A stretch of DNA of 64,000 nt from Sulfidibacter corallicola (GTDB lineage Bacteria > Acidobacteriota > Holophagae > Acanthopleuribacterales > Acanthopleuribacteraceae): contig NZ_CP071793.1 of the NCBI RefSeq assembly GCF_017498545.1, positions 11,402,256-11,466,255 of the forward strand, read 5' to 3'. Position 1 is the first letter of the stretch. Each line of letters starts with the position of its first letter. The position numbers and the translations under genes were made by a program. Positions 1 through 8,898 of the stretch are shown piece after piece. The notes below the pieces were generated by a model that ran no database searches, had not been told where the DNA came from, and was given only the letters and a program-made list of their open reading frames with translations.

Positions 1-444
1 GACGACCGCGCCGTTGGGAAACGGATTGATCACTTCGTTGGCACCCCAGTTTCGGAAGCTCACCAGCCAGTCGGTGGCGTCGTGACCGGAGCCGCTGCTG
101 AACCGATAGGTGCGCTTGTCGGAATCGTTGTCGTAGGGAATGAAATGGTCACCCGACCAGGGCCAGGAATCGTTGTGGTTGCGGTAATTCCAGACGCCGA
201 AATAATCGTCGCGCCGCAGGGGAATGGTCAATTTCGGTAGATAGGTGGCATAAAAGGCCTTGGGATCGGCGTTGTATAGGGCGTCGACGTCGCCGGTATA
301 GTGTTGCAGAGGACTGTCGAAGTGGTAGCTGTCGAATCCGGGCTGCGCCAAGGCGGGAAGCCCGATCGATGCGATCAGCAATCCGACGAGGGGCAACAGG
401 GATCGATTCAGATGACTCTTCACGTGGAACAAAGAACAGATCAT
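1..444 (-). CDS. Secreted protein, N-terminal 148 codons (3' end outside window)
   Basis: The gene starts at ATG 444-442 and stays open to the window edge, so only the N-terminus is visible. AGGAG lies about 8 nt upstream of the ATG. The protein begins with a short basic stretch and a hydrophobic run (LLPLVGLLIASIGLPALAQ) that looks like a Sec signal peptide cleaved after ALA. The mature part is rich in Asp, Tyr and Trp. A segment reading GHDATDWLVSF followed by NPFPNGAVV loosely recalls the start of M23 peptidase domains (a His-x-x-x-Asp element then an 'xGxVV' strand), but the diagnostic HxH is not in view. I treat it as a secreted protein of unknown function, possibly M23-like. Confidence 0.7.
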   Translation of the reverse strand, partial: MICSLFHVKSHLNRSLLPLVGLLIASIGLPALAQPGFDSYHFDSPLQHYTGDVDALYNADPKAFYATYLPKLTIPLRRDDYFGVWNYRNHNDSWPWSGDHFIPYDNDSDKRTYRFSSGSGHDATDWLVSFRNWGANEVINPFPNGAVV

Positions 445-1458
445 AGGAAAAACTCCTGGATTCAAATAAGTTAAAGGCGCATTTTCATCATCCGGCAGGC
501 AGCACACACCGCGCCCCTCACGCCGATTCGGATGTCGCATCGCAGTCGAGCAGGCATCGTTCGACCACCTGGACGGCACCGACACGGAATCTCGACACAG
601 GAGATCCGACGGCACCGGCCCTCGGACACGGCATCGCGCGCAAAACGTGGGAAGCATGGTATAGCCAGATGTGGGACTCGAGATCACTATCGAGAAAGGA
701 AACAAAGACCTAGGAAGTGATGACACCAAATCGATCTCGAGTGTCCTATGTTTTTTACGCACACAAACGCAATACCTCCCTGTTTATTTTTTACTTTAGA
801 ATTGCAATTATTTTTTAAAGACAAAAATTTTCTCCCATCCCAAAACCTCGCCAGCGTCGGACATCGCAATGGGTGGCGGATCGGGGCCGAGCGTCACCGA
901 AAGGAAAAAGTAAGGCGAGAAGCAAGTTAACTCTTGTTTTACAATCGAGAGCTGACTAATATATCAGTCGCATCCCAAAAAAGTGATTCATCTGCCCTCT
1001 CGCCCTCGACGCGTTCGGATCCACGTCGGCACACCATGTTCTCGCAGAGCCCGTGGTCGACCTCGCTTGCGTCGCATCTTTCTTTTCCGCCCTTGGAGCC
1101 TTTCCACCACACCCGCGTCGATCCCATCCTTTCGCGACCGCTCATCGCATCGAGATCGGCGGCACGGGAAATCGGATCTCGGGACCACCGAACCTCCCTT
1201 ACCGGGCCTCCCTTACCGGGCCTCCCTTACCGGGCCTCGAGATCGGTGTGGTTTCTTCCGCCCTCAACCAGGCCTTCGTTCTCCGCACACCCGCCCTCGC
1301 GCCATCCCGATTCGCCTCGATCCCCTGGGACATCCGGCCGAATCGGGACAAGGCCACGGTGTGCCCGGAGCACAGAACCCAACGAGGAAGTGACCCGATC
1401 CCTCTACAGAATGAGGGTCCCACCCACCTCGTTCGCATGTTTCCACCGAGGAGATTTC
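445..1458. other. Divergent intergenic region with AT-rich core
   Basis: About 1 kb between two divergent secreted-protein genes. A strongly AT-rich patch at about 745-845 is the most promoter-like part and could serve either direction. Open frames here lack ribosome sites and protein-like composition. A short GC-rich tandem repeat lies at 1193-1239. I see no RNA gene. Confidence 0.5.
1193..1239. repeat. 14-bp tandem repeat, about 3.4 copies
   Basis: The unit CCTCCCTTACCGGG is repeated head to tail, with the last copy decaying into CCTCGAG. It lies in the untranslated region 220-265 bp upstream of the metalloprotease start codon. Confidence 0.8.
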
Positions 1459-3942
1459 ATGCAAAGGTATGTTTGCCTTTCATCGATCGTGATCGCTTTG
1501 ATTCTCGCCACCCCATCCTTCGCGGCGCCTGCTTCGACGCGGATCGGCGACGCCGCGACACGGGATCGCAACCCCCGTCACAAGGGTGCGATCGAACTTC
1601 AGAACCATGTCCCCCTGGGCGGCCTGCATGGCGCCGCCGACCAAGTCCTGCGTTTCTACATCGTGACGTCCGAAGATGCCAGCGACCTTTCCATCAGCCT
1701 AAGCGGCGGCAGCGGTGAAACCGCGCTGTACGTCCGCGAAGGCGACATGCCCACCCTCGACGCATGGGATTGCCGATCGGTGGGTGAAGGCACCGAGCGG
1801 GCCTGCGCGTTGGAGACCAAGCCGGGAACGCTATATCAAATCATGATCGTGGGGATCAGCGCCTTCGCCGACGTGACTCTGGTGGCCGACCACGAAGTGG
1901 CGCCCGGCCAGCCGTTGGCCAACGCCGTGACGACGGCCGGCCTGAGAGGCCGAGCCGGCGAAGAGCTGCGCTTTTACGTGGATGTGCCCTACCGTGCCGA
2001 GAACCTGCAGTTCACCATGAGCGGTGGCCACGGCGACGTGGACATGTACGTGCGCGCCACCCGCCAACCCACCAAGTTCACCTGGGACTGCCGGCCTTTC
2101 GAGGAAGGCAACGAGGAACGGTGCACGGTGGAGACGCCGGAGAAGGCGCGTTACCACGTGCTGCTTTCGGGATTCAGCGACTTCGGCGACGTGAACCTGG
2201 TGGTCACCTGGGAAGGGGGCGAATGCGGACCCGACGACGAGTCCCAATTGAGTGTCGAGATGCTGGGAACCGGCCAGGTGAGCGAGAACAACTATAGCGC
2301 CTGGATCCGCATCATCGGCGACATCGACGCCGATTTCGAAATCACCGTGTGCCGCGAGCCGCGGTACGGTCACATCGGGTTCAGCTACGACCCGATCGAC
2401 ATGGGACCGGGCTACGACCAATACTTCACCTACTTCTACCACCACCTGGGCCCCCGGCACACCGACGAGGACTACTTCACCGTCCACATCCGCGGCAACG
2501 GGTTGGAGGCCTACAAGCGCTTCGACCTGACGCTGGCCAATCCCATCGTGCCCAACCCGGTTCAACCGGCCTGCGCCGACATCCACATCGACCGGGACGA
2601 AGACGGCATTCCCGACTGCGCCGAGCAACCCGGCCGCACCTTTTACGGCATGCCGCTCTACGATTGGGGGGCACGCCCCGATCGCCCGGACATCTTCATC
2701 GAAGTGGACTACATGGAGAAACACGTGCTTCGCGATTACTACGGCAACGTGATGGAAGACGCGGACGGCAACCCGCTGCAGGATCACGGCACCGAGCCGC
2801 TGCGCGAGTCGCTGGACATCGTGACCAAGCTGTTCGCCGAGCGGGGCTATGCGGTGCATTTCGATATCGGCGACCTGTACGACCAAAGCCCGGGAATCGA
2901 CCCCGCCGACCACGACCTCGGCGCCGGTCAGGCGGTCCCGTTCGAAGAGTACGTGCACCTGGCTCGCTGGACCGACTACTTCAACGGCCGCGAAATCCCG
3001 GTCCCCGGAATGCGCGAAGACTTCATGCCCCAATATTTCGAAAACAATCCGGAACGCCAGCGGATCTTCTACTACCTGCTGGTGGCCAACTCGCAGGGTG
3101 GATCGAGCCGCGGCTCCTCGGGTCAGGCCCCGGACACTTTCGATTACTGGTTCTACCTCTCCATGGGCGGCCCTGGCTGGCGCATGGACGACGACACCCC
3201 CGAAAACCGCAACATGCTGATCAACGCCCACGCCTCGACGATCTTCCACGAGCTGGGCCACGTGCTCGGCTTCAGCCACGCCGGCGATCCGGAGGCGTCG
3301 TTCTACGACAACTACAAACCCAACTACCTGAGCAGCATGAATTACCTGTACCAGCTCCAGGGCGTGCCGCGGAATTACGAAGACATCAGCCTGCGCGAGA
3401 TGGTGTTGGACCGCTATCAAATGGACCGAGGCAATGCCGGCTATCGCGCCTGTCGCAACGAACTGCAGGCCCGCCGACCCGACAACTACCGCTGGGGCAA
3501 CCTGATCAAAGGGTTGTTCGGCGATCCGACAGAATTTCACATCACCTATTCGGACGGTGACCAGAAACCGATCGACGAGGTCGACCTGGTCGAGGCCGCG
3601 GTCATGGAGGGTCTGGACTTGAATTGCGACGGCGAGGTCTCGGAAACCCCGGGAACCATGGACGTGAACTATTCGAGCAGCTACGAGGTGCTGGAAGACC
3701 ACGACGACTGGGGCAACCTGTACCTGTACTACCACTACCTGAATTACCAAAACGGCAAATTCGTCATCAATCCCGGGAATCGGGTGCGCTGGGCGCGTAA
3801 ACCGTCCGACGTCACCGACGGGGCGGATCTGTCGAAGCTCAAGCACGCACCGTCCGAGGGGATCGAGGAATGGGTCCCCCCGCGCGAAGTCTTCGAGGCG
3901 ATTCACGAACGGCAAAACCGGCGCCTGGCGAAACAACGATAA
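1459..3942 (+). CDS. Secreted zinc metalloprotease (metzincin-like) with two PPC domains
   Basis: An 827-residue protein. I chose ATG 1459 because GAGGAG precedes it and it opens a clear signal peptide (MQRYVCLSSIVIALILATPSFA); the frame is open further upstream but that part is compositionally unlike protein. Residues about 45-150 and 155-255 are two similar beta-rich pre-peptidase C-terminal (PPC) domains, each with a WDCR...Cys pair that may form a disulfide. A DxDxDG calcium-type motif follows at about residue 380. The catalytic signature HELGHVLGFSH is at 597-607, with a Met-turn SSMNY (Met627), which together indicate a metzincin zinc protease. It is probably exported to degrade external protein. 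A strong terminator follows the stop codon. Confidence 0.88.
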   Translation: MQRYVCLSSIVIALILATPSFAAPASTRIGDAATRDRNPRHKGAIELQNHVPLGGLHGAADQVLRFYIVTSEDASDLSISLSGGSGETALYVREGDMPTLDAWDCRSVGEGTERACALETKPGTLYQIMIVGISAFADVTLVADHEVAPGQPLANAVTTAGLRGRAGEELRFYVDVPYRAENLQFTMSGGHGDVDMYVRATRQPTKFTWDCRPFEEGNEERCTVETPEKARYHVLLSGFSDFGDVNLVVTWEGGECGPDDESQLSVEMLGTGQVSENNYSAWIRIIGDIDADFEITVCREPRYGHIGFSYDPIDMGPGYDQYFTYFYHHLGPRHTDEDYFTVHIRGNGLEAYKRFDLTLANPIVPNPVQPACADIHIDRDEDGIPDCAEQPGRTFYGMPLYDWGARPDRPDIFIEVDYMEKHVLRDYYGNVMEDADGNPLQDHGTEPLRESLDIVTKLFAERGYAVHFDIGDLYDQSPGIDPADHDLGAGQAVPFEEYVHLARWTDYFNGREIPVPGMREDFMPQYFENNPERQRIFYYLLVANSQGGSSRGSSGQAPDTFDYWFYLSMGGPGWRMDDDTPENRNMLINAHASTIFHELGHVLGFSHAGDPEASFYDNYKPNYLSSMNYLYQLQGVPRNYEDISLREMVLDRYQMDRGNAGYRACRNELQARRPDNYRWGNLIKGLFGDPTEFHITYSDGDQKPIDEVDLVEAAVMEGLDLNCDGEVSETPGTMDVNYSSSYEVLEDHDDWGNLYLYYHYLNYQNGKFVINPGNRVRWARKPSDVTDGADLSKLKHAPSEGIEEWVPPREVFEAIHERQNRRLAKQR

Positions 3943-3953
3943 CCCATCGGCGT

Positions 3954-3998
3954 GCGGTGGTCGCAGTTCGCGCAAGCGGGGCGGCCACCGCTTTTTTT
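3954..3998 (+). terminator. Rho-independent terminator of the metalloprotease gene
   Basis: A 9-bp stem (GCGGTGGTC at 3954-3962 paired with GGCCACCGC at 3983-3991, one G-T pair) is followed immediately by seven T residues, 12 bp after the stop codon. Confidence 0.8.
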
Positions 3999-4053
3999 CG
4001 CGTAGTTCGAACTGGCGGGTTCGTTCGATCGTCCGGGTTCGAGGGCTGGCACG

Positions 4054-4521
4054 TCACCGCGACGACGGGGCGGTGGTGGTGACGATCTCCAGCCAGTAGT
4101 GATCCAGGTCCTGCAGCAGACGCATCAAGCTGTCGAAAGACACTGGCTTGGAAATGAACGAATTGGCACCCAAATCATAGCTCTTGAGAATGTCCGCCTC
4201 TTCTTCGGAGGTGGTGAGCACCACCACCGGGATCCGCCGCAGCTCGGGGTCCGCCTTGATCTCCGCGAGTGCCTCGCGTCCATCCTTGCGCGGCATGTTC
4301 AGGTCCAACAGAATCAGGTGGGGTCGGGGCGAATCCCTGGGGTCGGCGTAAAGTCCGCGGCGACGCAGGTAATCGAGCAACTCCACGCCATCTTCGACGA
4401 AGCGTAGGTCGTTGCGAATGCGCGCCTTCTGAAAGGCTCTCAGCGTGAGATCGCGATCGTCGCGATCATCGTCAGCCATTAAGAACGTGACGTTTATCTT
4501 GCGTTCGGTGATCACGGCCAT
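4054..4521 (-). CDS. Single-domain response regulator (Rcp1/CheY-like)
   Basis: A 155-residue stand-alone receiver. The acidic pocket (ADDD near residue 17), the phosphoacceptor Asp in LLDLNMP, the Thr of VVLTTS and the Lys of SKPVS are all present, so it should be phosphorylatable. It resembles Rcp1-type partners of phytochrome-like kinases, which fits the DLQEP-type kinase directly upstream. ATG 4521 has AAGGAG 7 nt before it and is needed for the first beta strand, so the gene overlaps the kinase gene by 50 bp, implying translational coupling. No output domain; it probably relays phosphate to another protein. Confidence 0.9.
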   Translation of the reverse strand: MAVITERKINVTFLMADDDRDDRDLTLRAFQKARIRNDLRFVEDGVELLDYLRRRGLYADPRDSPRPHLILLDLNMPRKDGREALAEIKADPELRRIPVVVLTTSEEEADILKSYDLGANSFISKPVSFDSLMRLLQDLDHYWLEIVTTTAPSSR

Positions 4522-6931
4522 GATGAGGCTCCTTTTCGTTTGGAAAGAATAGGTGCATGGTGCAGCCCTCCCCCAAGACGCCGGTGGCCGCGATGCGTCC
4601 CCCGTGCCGCTCGACGATCTTGCGGCAAATGGCGAGGCCGATGCCCGTGCCGACCACGTCCTTGCGCATCTTCAATCGTTGGAAGGGTTGAAAAATTTTG
4701 TCGGCGTACTCGGCGTCGAATCCGATACCGTTGTCGGCGACGGCGATGTGCAGGCCCTCGTCCACGACGGTCGCGGTCACTTTCACCTCGAGGTCGCGGT
4801 CCATATTCCGATACTTGACGCAGTTGCTGAAGAGGTTTTGAAACAACCGGAACAGCATCACTTCGTGGCCGAACATGGTCCGGTCACAGTCGATCGTGTC
4901 CAGGGGAATCCCCTCCTGACCCACGTCCTTCCAAGCGCGTTCCAAAATCGGTTCCAGAAAAATTTGCTTGGCCACGAATTCGCCGTGATCCACCCGTGCG
5001 AAGGTCAACAAGTCGGAGATCAGCTCGCGCATGTGGCCGGTGGCGGCGAGGATGCGGTCCATGAAGTGGCGTGCCTCGCCGATCTCCAGAGCGGTCCCCA
5101 GCTCCGCTTCCAAGAGACTCGCGAACGCCTGAACCTTGCGCAGCGGTTCCTGGAGATCGTGGGAGGCGATGTAGGCGAAATGGTTCAAATCGCGGTTTGA
5201 CCGCTCCAGATCGTCGACCAATTTCTGGCGCTTGCGCTCCTCGGACTTGCGCGCGCTCAGGTCGCGCACCAAGGCCCAGGCGGTCTTGCCCGGTGCGTTG
5301 CCGCTGGAGGGAAGCCAAAGCGAGATGGCGACCGGCAGGCGAGACCCGTCGCTGCAGTAGAACTCCTTTTCGTACTCGCCGGTCGAACCGCGCTCCATCA
5401 AGGGCCCCACGAGAATCACGCGTTCGAGCGGGTGCCATCCGGTGGGCGTCAGCTCCCAGATGTTGCGTCCCTCCAGCTCGCCCTTCTCGTAGCCCAACTT
5501 GGCGCGAAAGGCGGAGTTGCATTCCTGGATGCGGCCATCGGCCAGATCGAAGACGACCACACCTTCGTCCATGGAACGGAACAGGGCGTCGAAACGGGCC
5601 TGAGCGATGCGGGCGCGGCGCTCCGCCAGGACACTGTCGGTGACGTCGAGGTGAAACAGGATCACACGGCGCGCCTCGGAGCGCAACGGCACCACGTGCA
5701 CGTGGAGCCAGACGGGCTCGTCGCCGACGGTACAGGCGACGATCTCCCCGAAATCGGCCGCCAACCCGGACTGGACCTGGGTGACGGCATCGAGCACGCG
5801 CTGGAGTCCGTCCGCTCCGGGGGTGCGATAGAATTCGGATACCCAGGCGTGCATGGGCGTCGTCTGCCAGGAGAAATCCTCGGGGAACCCGTTGATTTCG
5901 GCAAAGCGGAGAAACGCGTGGTTGGTCATCACCGCGTTCAGGTTTTCGTCCACCACGACCATATGGGTCGGCGTCGAGTCGAACACCTCCCGGATGAAGG
6001 CCTTCTGCTGCTGAAGGTGCTCGGATTGCCGCGCCAACTGGAGCGTGCGCTTCTTTTCCAGGGTGGCGTCCCAGAACACGCCGCACAGGCGAATTTCCTC
6101 GGTCTTGTCGCGGTCGAACACCCTGCACTGGTAGGCGATCCAGCGCGGCGCACCGGCGGTACCCGCGAGACGGAAGTCGCCCTTGAAACTCACCTGACCG
6201 TCCAGAGAATCGGGGTTCGTCTTCGCGGCGAAATCGCGCCGGTCCTCGGGGTCGATCAAGGTGAGAAAATCTTCGAGGGAACGCGAGCCCGTCTCGCCCT
6301 CCACCCCGAGCAACTGCCGCAAGGCACCGTCGAGTTCGAGATAGGGTGAGCTGCGGTATTTCCACACGAGCAGGCCGAATCCCAGGGCGGATGCGCCGAG
6401 GTGGCTCTTTTCACGCTCGATGCCCAGTTCCCGTCGCATGGAAGACAGGTTCTCGCGGCTACGACGCACCTTCTGATCGAGCAGCAGGGTTCGTTGGTGC
6501 TGGCGCCAACTGCGTTCCGAACCCAACCAGAGGGCGAAGGAGAGCAGCATGAAGCAGAGTGCGGAAAGGGGCGTCATGCGGCCCGGATGGGCACCGCCCG
6601 GGGCGCTGGCGAGGTTCAGAAACCATCGATCGATGCCGAAGTTGAGAGCCAACGGATATTGAATCAAGGTGACGCCGCTGAGCAACAGTACCGTGAACGC
6701 CAGAAACCGCCCCAGGCGAGGCGAATCCTTGGCGAGGGTCGCGAGGGCGATCAGCGCCATGCACAAGCCGGTATTGAACTCCATGGGCGCGAAGTGCGGC
6801 AGAATCCCGGTAAACGCGGGCACTCGGAACATCAACCCGATCATGGTGGCCAGGCCCAGTACCAGGACCAGTATGGCTGGAATTCGCGGGAGTGGGCCTC
6901 GCGTGAACGAAGGCTTCTCGAGGTCGGTCAT
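4472..6931 (-). CDS. Membrane PAS sensor histidine kinase, phytochrome-like HisKA
   Basis: An 819-residue protein. ATG 6931 is preferred over the TTG two codons upstream because AGGAGG lies 8 nt before the ATG but only about 2 nt before the TTG. Four hydrophobic segments (about residues 17-36, 50-66, 75-93, 118-138) form a membrane domain. Three PAS-like regions follow (about 190-295, 310-430, 445-560). The H box is ASHDLQEPLRKVQ (His591), then N box LFQNLFSNCVKYRN, G1 DNGIGF and G2 GTGIGLAI, so the kinase core looks complete. Its C-terminus overlaps the receiver gene 4054-4521, its likely partner. Confidence 0.9.
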   Translation of the reverse strand: MTDLEKPSFTRGPLPRIPAILVLVLGLATMIGLMFRVPAFTGILPHFAPMEFNTGLCMALIALATLAKDSPRLGRFLAFTVLLLSGVTLIQYPLALNFGIDRWFLNLASAPGGAHPGRMTPLSALCFMLLSFALWLGSERSWRQHQRTLLLDQKVRRSRENLSSMRRELGIEREKSHLGASALGFGLLVWKYRSSPYLELDGALRQLLGVEGETGSRSLEDFLTLIDPEDRRDFAAKTNPDSLDGQVSFKGDFRLAGTAGAPRWIAYQCRVFDRDKTEEIRLCGVFWDATLEKKRTLQLARQSEHLQQQKAFIREVFDSTPTHMVVVDENLNAVMTNHAFLRFAEINGFPEDFSWQTTPMHAWVSEFYRTPGADGLQRVLDAVTQVQSGLAADFGEIVACTVGDEPVWLHVHVVPLRSEARRVILFHLDVTDSVLAERRARIAQARFDALFRSMDEGVVVFDLADGRIQECNSAFRAKLGYEKGELEGRNIWELTPTGWHPLERVILVGPLMERGSTGEYEKEFYCSDGSRLPVAISLWLPSSGNAPGKTAWALVRDLSARKSEERKRQKLVDDLERSNRDLNHFAYIASHDLQEPLRKVQAFASLLEAELGTALEIGEARHFMDRILAATGHMRELISDLLTFARVDHGEFVAKQIFLEPILERAWKDVGQEGIPLDTIDCDRTMFGHEVMLFRLFQNLFSNCVKYRNMDRDLEVKVTATVVDEGLHIAVADNGIGFDAEYADKIFQPFQRLKMRKDVVGTGIGLAICRKIVERHGGRIAATGVLGEGCTMHLFFPNEKEPHHGRDHRTQDKRHVLNG

Positions 6932-6992
6932 GGGCAAGCCCTCCTATTCGCCATCGTGGTGTCGATCCTCCTCGGACCGGGGTGCCCGAGCT

Positions 6993-8156
6993 TCAGGGTC
7001 GGTAGTGGTTCAGCAGTCGCAACACGGGAAGGAAGTTCCGCTCGGTGGCCAGGTCGAAGACCGAACGCCCCCAGCGGTCGTTTTCGTTGACGTCGGCGCC
7101 CGCTTCGAGCAGCAGCCGCACCACGTCGCGATGACCGTTGTAGACGGCGTAACTCAGGGCCGTCCAGAGATCGTTGTTGCGGGCATCGATCGGGATCCCG
7201 TGACTGAGCAACATCCGACACATCACGCAATTGCCCTTGCCCGCGGCGATCATCAAGGTCGTGGTGCCGTTGGGCAGGCGGACCTTGGGGTCGAACCCCT
7301 CGCCGATGAGATTCGTGACGCGGGTGACGTCGCCGCCTTCGACCGCGCGAATCAGTTCCTTGCTGCTGGGCGGATCGTGTTCGAATTGGGGCTCCCAGTG
7401 ATCGTTCAGGGCGCTTTCGAGCACCTCGCGCCGAATGGCGCCCATGATGACCAGCAAGTCCCCGACGCGCAGGGTGAACTTCTTGTTGAGCGATTCCAGG
7501 TGACCGATTTCCTCGTCGTCCAGCATGCTCCAGGACCGGCAGACATCCAGGAACCGGTCGTTTTCGAATTGGAAGAACTCGGTCATGGTGACCAGATCCT
7601 TCATCTTGATGTAGTCCAGGACCAACGCCATGTGGGCATAGGTCATGCCTTCGCAATAGGAGGTTTGGAATTTCAGGGCCAGGTCCAGTTGGTCGCGACG
7701 GATGAGCTTCTTCTTGAGCAGGAAATCGCCGATGCGTTCCCGCTTGGCGGGCTCCAGTTCCAACACGTCGCGGATGTGGGTTTCCAGGATCTTGATGTTG
7801 ATCGGCTTGATCAGGTAGCCGCTGACGCCGGATTGAATGGCTTCCATGACCCGACGCTGTTCGGAGGCGTCGGAAATCAGCAGAATCGGGAGCTGGCGTT
7901 CGTAGGCCCGCGATCGGATTTCGCGAACGATGTCCAGCGGGTCCTCGGGAGCCGAGTGCGCACCCACGAAGATGAGCAGATCGAAGATGTTGCGCGTCAG
8001 CATGATGTACAGCTCTTCGGAATCGTGCACGTAGGACGCATTCTCCGGCGGATAACCGAGCTTGCCGAGACAGGTGTTCAAAATGCGCGAATAGACGTTG
8101 GACTGGTCCATCACCAGGATGCGGACCTCACCTCGGTGCATGCGCTCTTTTGCCAT
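6993..8156 (-). CDS. Pseudo-receiver protein with MshEN-like and ankyrin repeats
   Basis: A 387-residue protein. Residues 10-130 keep the receiver fold pattern (VRILVMDQS, LLISDAS, GYLIKP), but the phosphoacceptor position in DLLIFVGA is Val64 and one pocket acid is gone, so it should not be phosphorylated at the usual site. Two segments, IGDFLLKKKLIRRDQLDLAL and the later RVGDLLVIMGAIRREVLESA, resemble the paired helical motif of GspE/MshE N-terminal (MshEN) domains, some of which bind c-di-GMP. The last 110 residues are about three ankyrin repeats (NGTTTLMIAAGKGN, DLWTALSYAVYNGH, DRWGRSVFDLATERN). It sits in the operon 7 bp downstream of the REC-PAS gene. Probably a scaffold or sensor. Confidence 0.8.
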   Translation of the reverse strand: MAKERMHRGEVRILVMDQSNVYSRILNTCLGKLGYPPENASYVHDSEELYIMLTRNIFDLLIFVGAHSAPEDPLDIVREIRSRAYERQLPILLISDASEQRRVMEAIQSGVSGYLIKPINIKILETHIRDVLELEPAKRERIGDFLLKKKLIRRDQLDLALKFQTSYCEGMTYAHMALVLDYIKMKDLVTMTEFFQFENDRFLDVCRSWSMLDDEEIGHLESLNKKFTLRVGDLLVIMGAIRREVLESALNDHWEPQFEHDPPSSKELIRAVEGGDVTRVTNLIGEGFDPKVRLPNGTTTLMIAAGKGNCVMCRMLLSHGIPIDARNNDLWTALSYAVYNGHRDVVRLLLEAGADVNENDRWGRSVFDLATERNFLPVLRLLNHYRP

Positions 8157-8163
8157 GGAAGCC

Positions 8164-8898
8164 TCATTTCTCGCGGGTCTCCCGGAACACGATCGCCATG
8201 CCCAGGAGTCGCTGGTTTTTTCCCCGAATGGGAACCATGCTGGATTCGATGGGAACTTCGTAACCGGAACGGGTGATCAGGTATTCGAAGCTGGAGTTGA
8301 TGGTGTGGATCGTCTCGGGCTGCTCGCCGCTGCCGGACGCGCCGGAGGACTGCACGAAGACCTCGTCCACATCGGTACCCACCGCCTCTTCACTGGGCCA
8401 CTCGGTGAGCTGCTCCGCCGCGAGATTGATGTATTGGACCTTGCCCGCCAGGTCGGTGGTGATGACGCCGTCGTGAACCATGCGCAGGGTTCGCGTGAAC
8501 CATTGCTCGCGCTCGTAGAGTTCGGCGTAATGTTTGTGTTTGACGAACCCCACTTCGATCGACGTCTTGAGCGTGGGGATGTCGAAGGGTTTGACCAGGT
8601 ACCCCAGTGGCCGCGTCTGGCGCGCGCGTTCCAGGGAGGCGGTGTCCGAATAGGCGGTGAGGTAGATGGAGGGAATGTCCATCTGGTCGATCAGGATCTG
8701 GGCGACCTCGATGCCATCCATCGTCCCTTCGATCTGGAGGTCCATCACCACCAAATCCGGCCGGTGTTTGCGCGCCAGGGCCAGGGCATCCTCGCCACTG
8801 GCGGCCGACCCCACGACCTCGTGTCCTAGATCGGCGAGCACGCGGCTCAAGGCCAGCGCGGTCACCCCTTCGTCTTCAACGATCAGTATCCTACCCAT
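8164..8898 (-). CDS. Response regulator with C-terminal PAS domain (REC-PAS)
   Basis: A 244-residue protein. MGRILIVEDE (ATG 8898) is the natural receiver start; GGGGGAG lies about 5 nt upstream, and the start overlaps the end of the upstream GGDEF-EAL gene by 8 bp. The receiver (residues 1-120) has VEDE, phosphoacceptor Asp in VVMDLQIEG, Thr in YLTAYS and Lys in VKPF. Residues about 130-244 form a PAS domain (MVHDGVITTDLAGKVQYINLAAEQLT). There is no kinase, cyclase or DNA-binding output. The receiver resembles those of the neighbouring REC-PAS-GGDEF-EAL protein, suggesting local duplication. Confidence 0.85.
   Translation of the reverse strand: MGRILIVEDEGVTALALSRVLADLGHEVVGSAASGEDALALARKHRPDLVVMDLQIEGTMDGIEVAQILIDQMDIPSIYLTAYSDTASLERARQTRPLGYLVKPFDIPTLKTSIEVGFVKHKHYAELYEREQWFTRTLRMVHDGVITTDLAGKVQYINLAAEQLTEWPSEEAVGTDVDEVFVQSSGASGSGEQPETIHTINSSFEYLITRSGYEVPIESSMVPIRGKNQRLLGMAIVFRETREK

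Noticed and set aside
934..1458. N-terminal extension of the metalloprotease frame to 934
   Set aside because: The added 175 residues are Arg/Ser/Pro-rich with no ribosome site, and would bury a clear signal peptide.
1831..3975. 714-codon open frame on the minus strand
   Set aside because: Antisense shadow of the metalloprotease; Val/His-rich composition typical of reverse high-GC frames.
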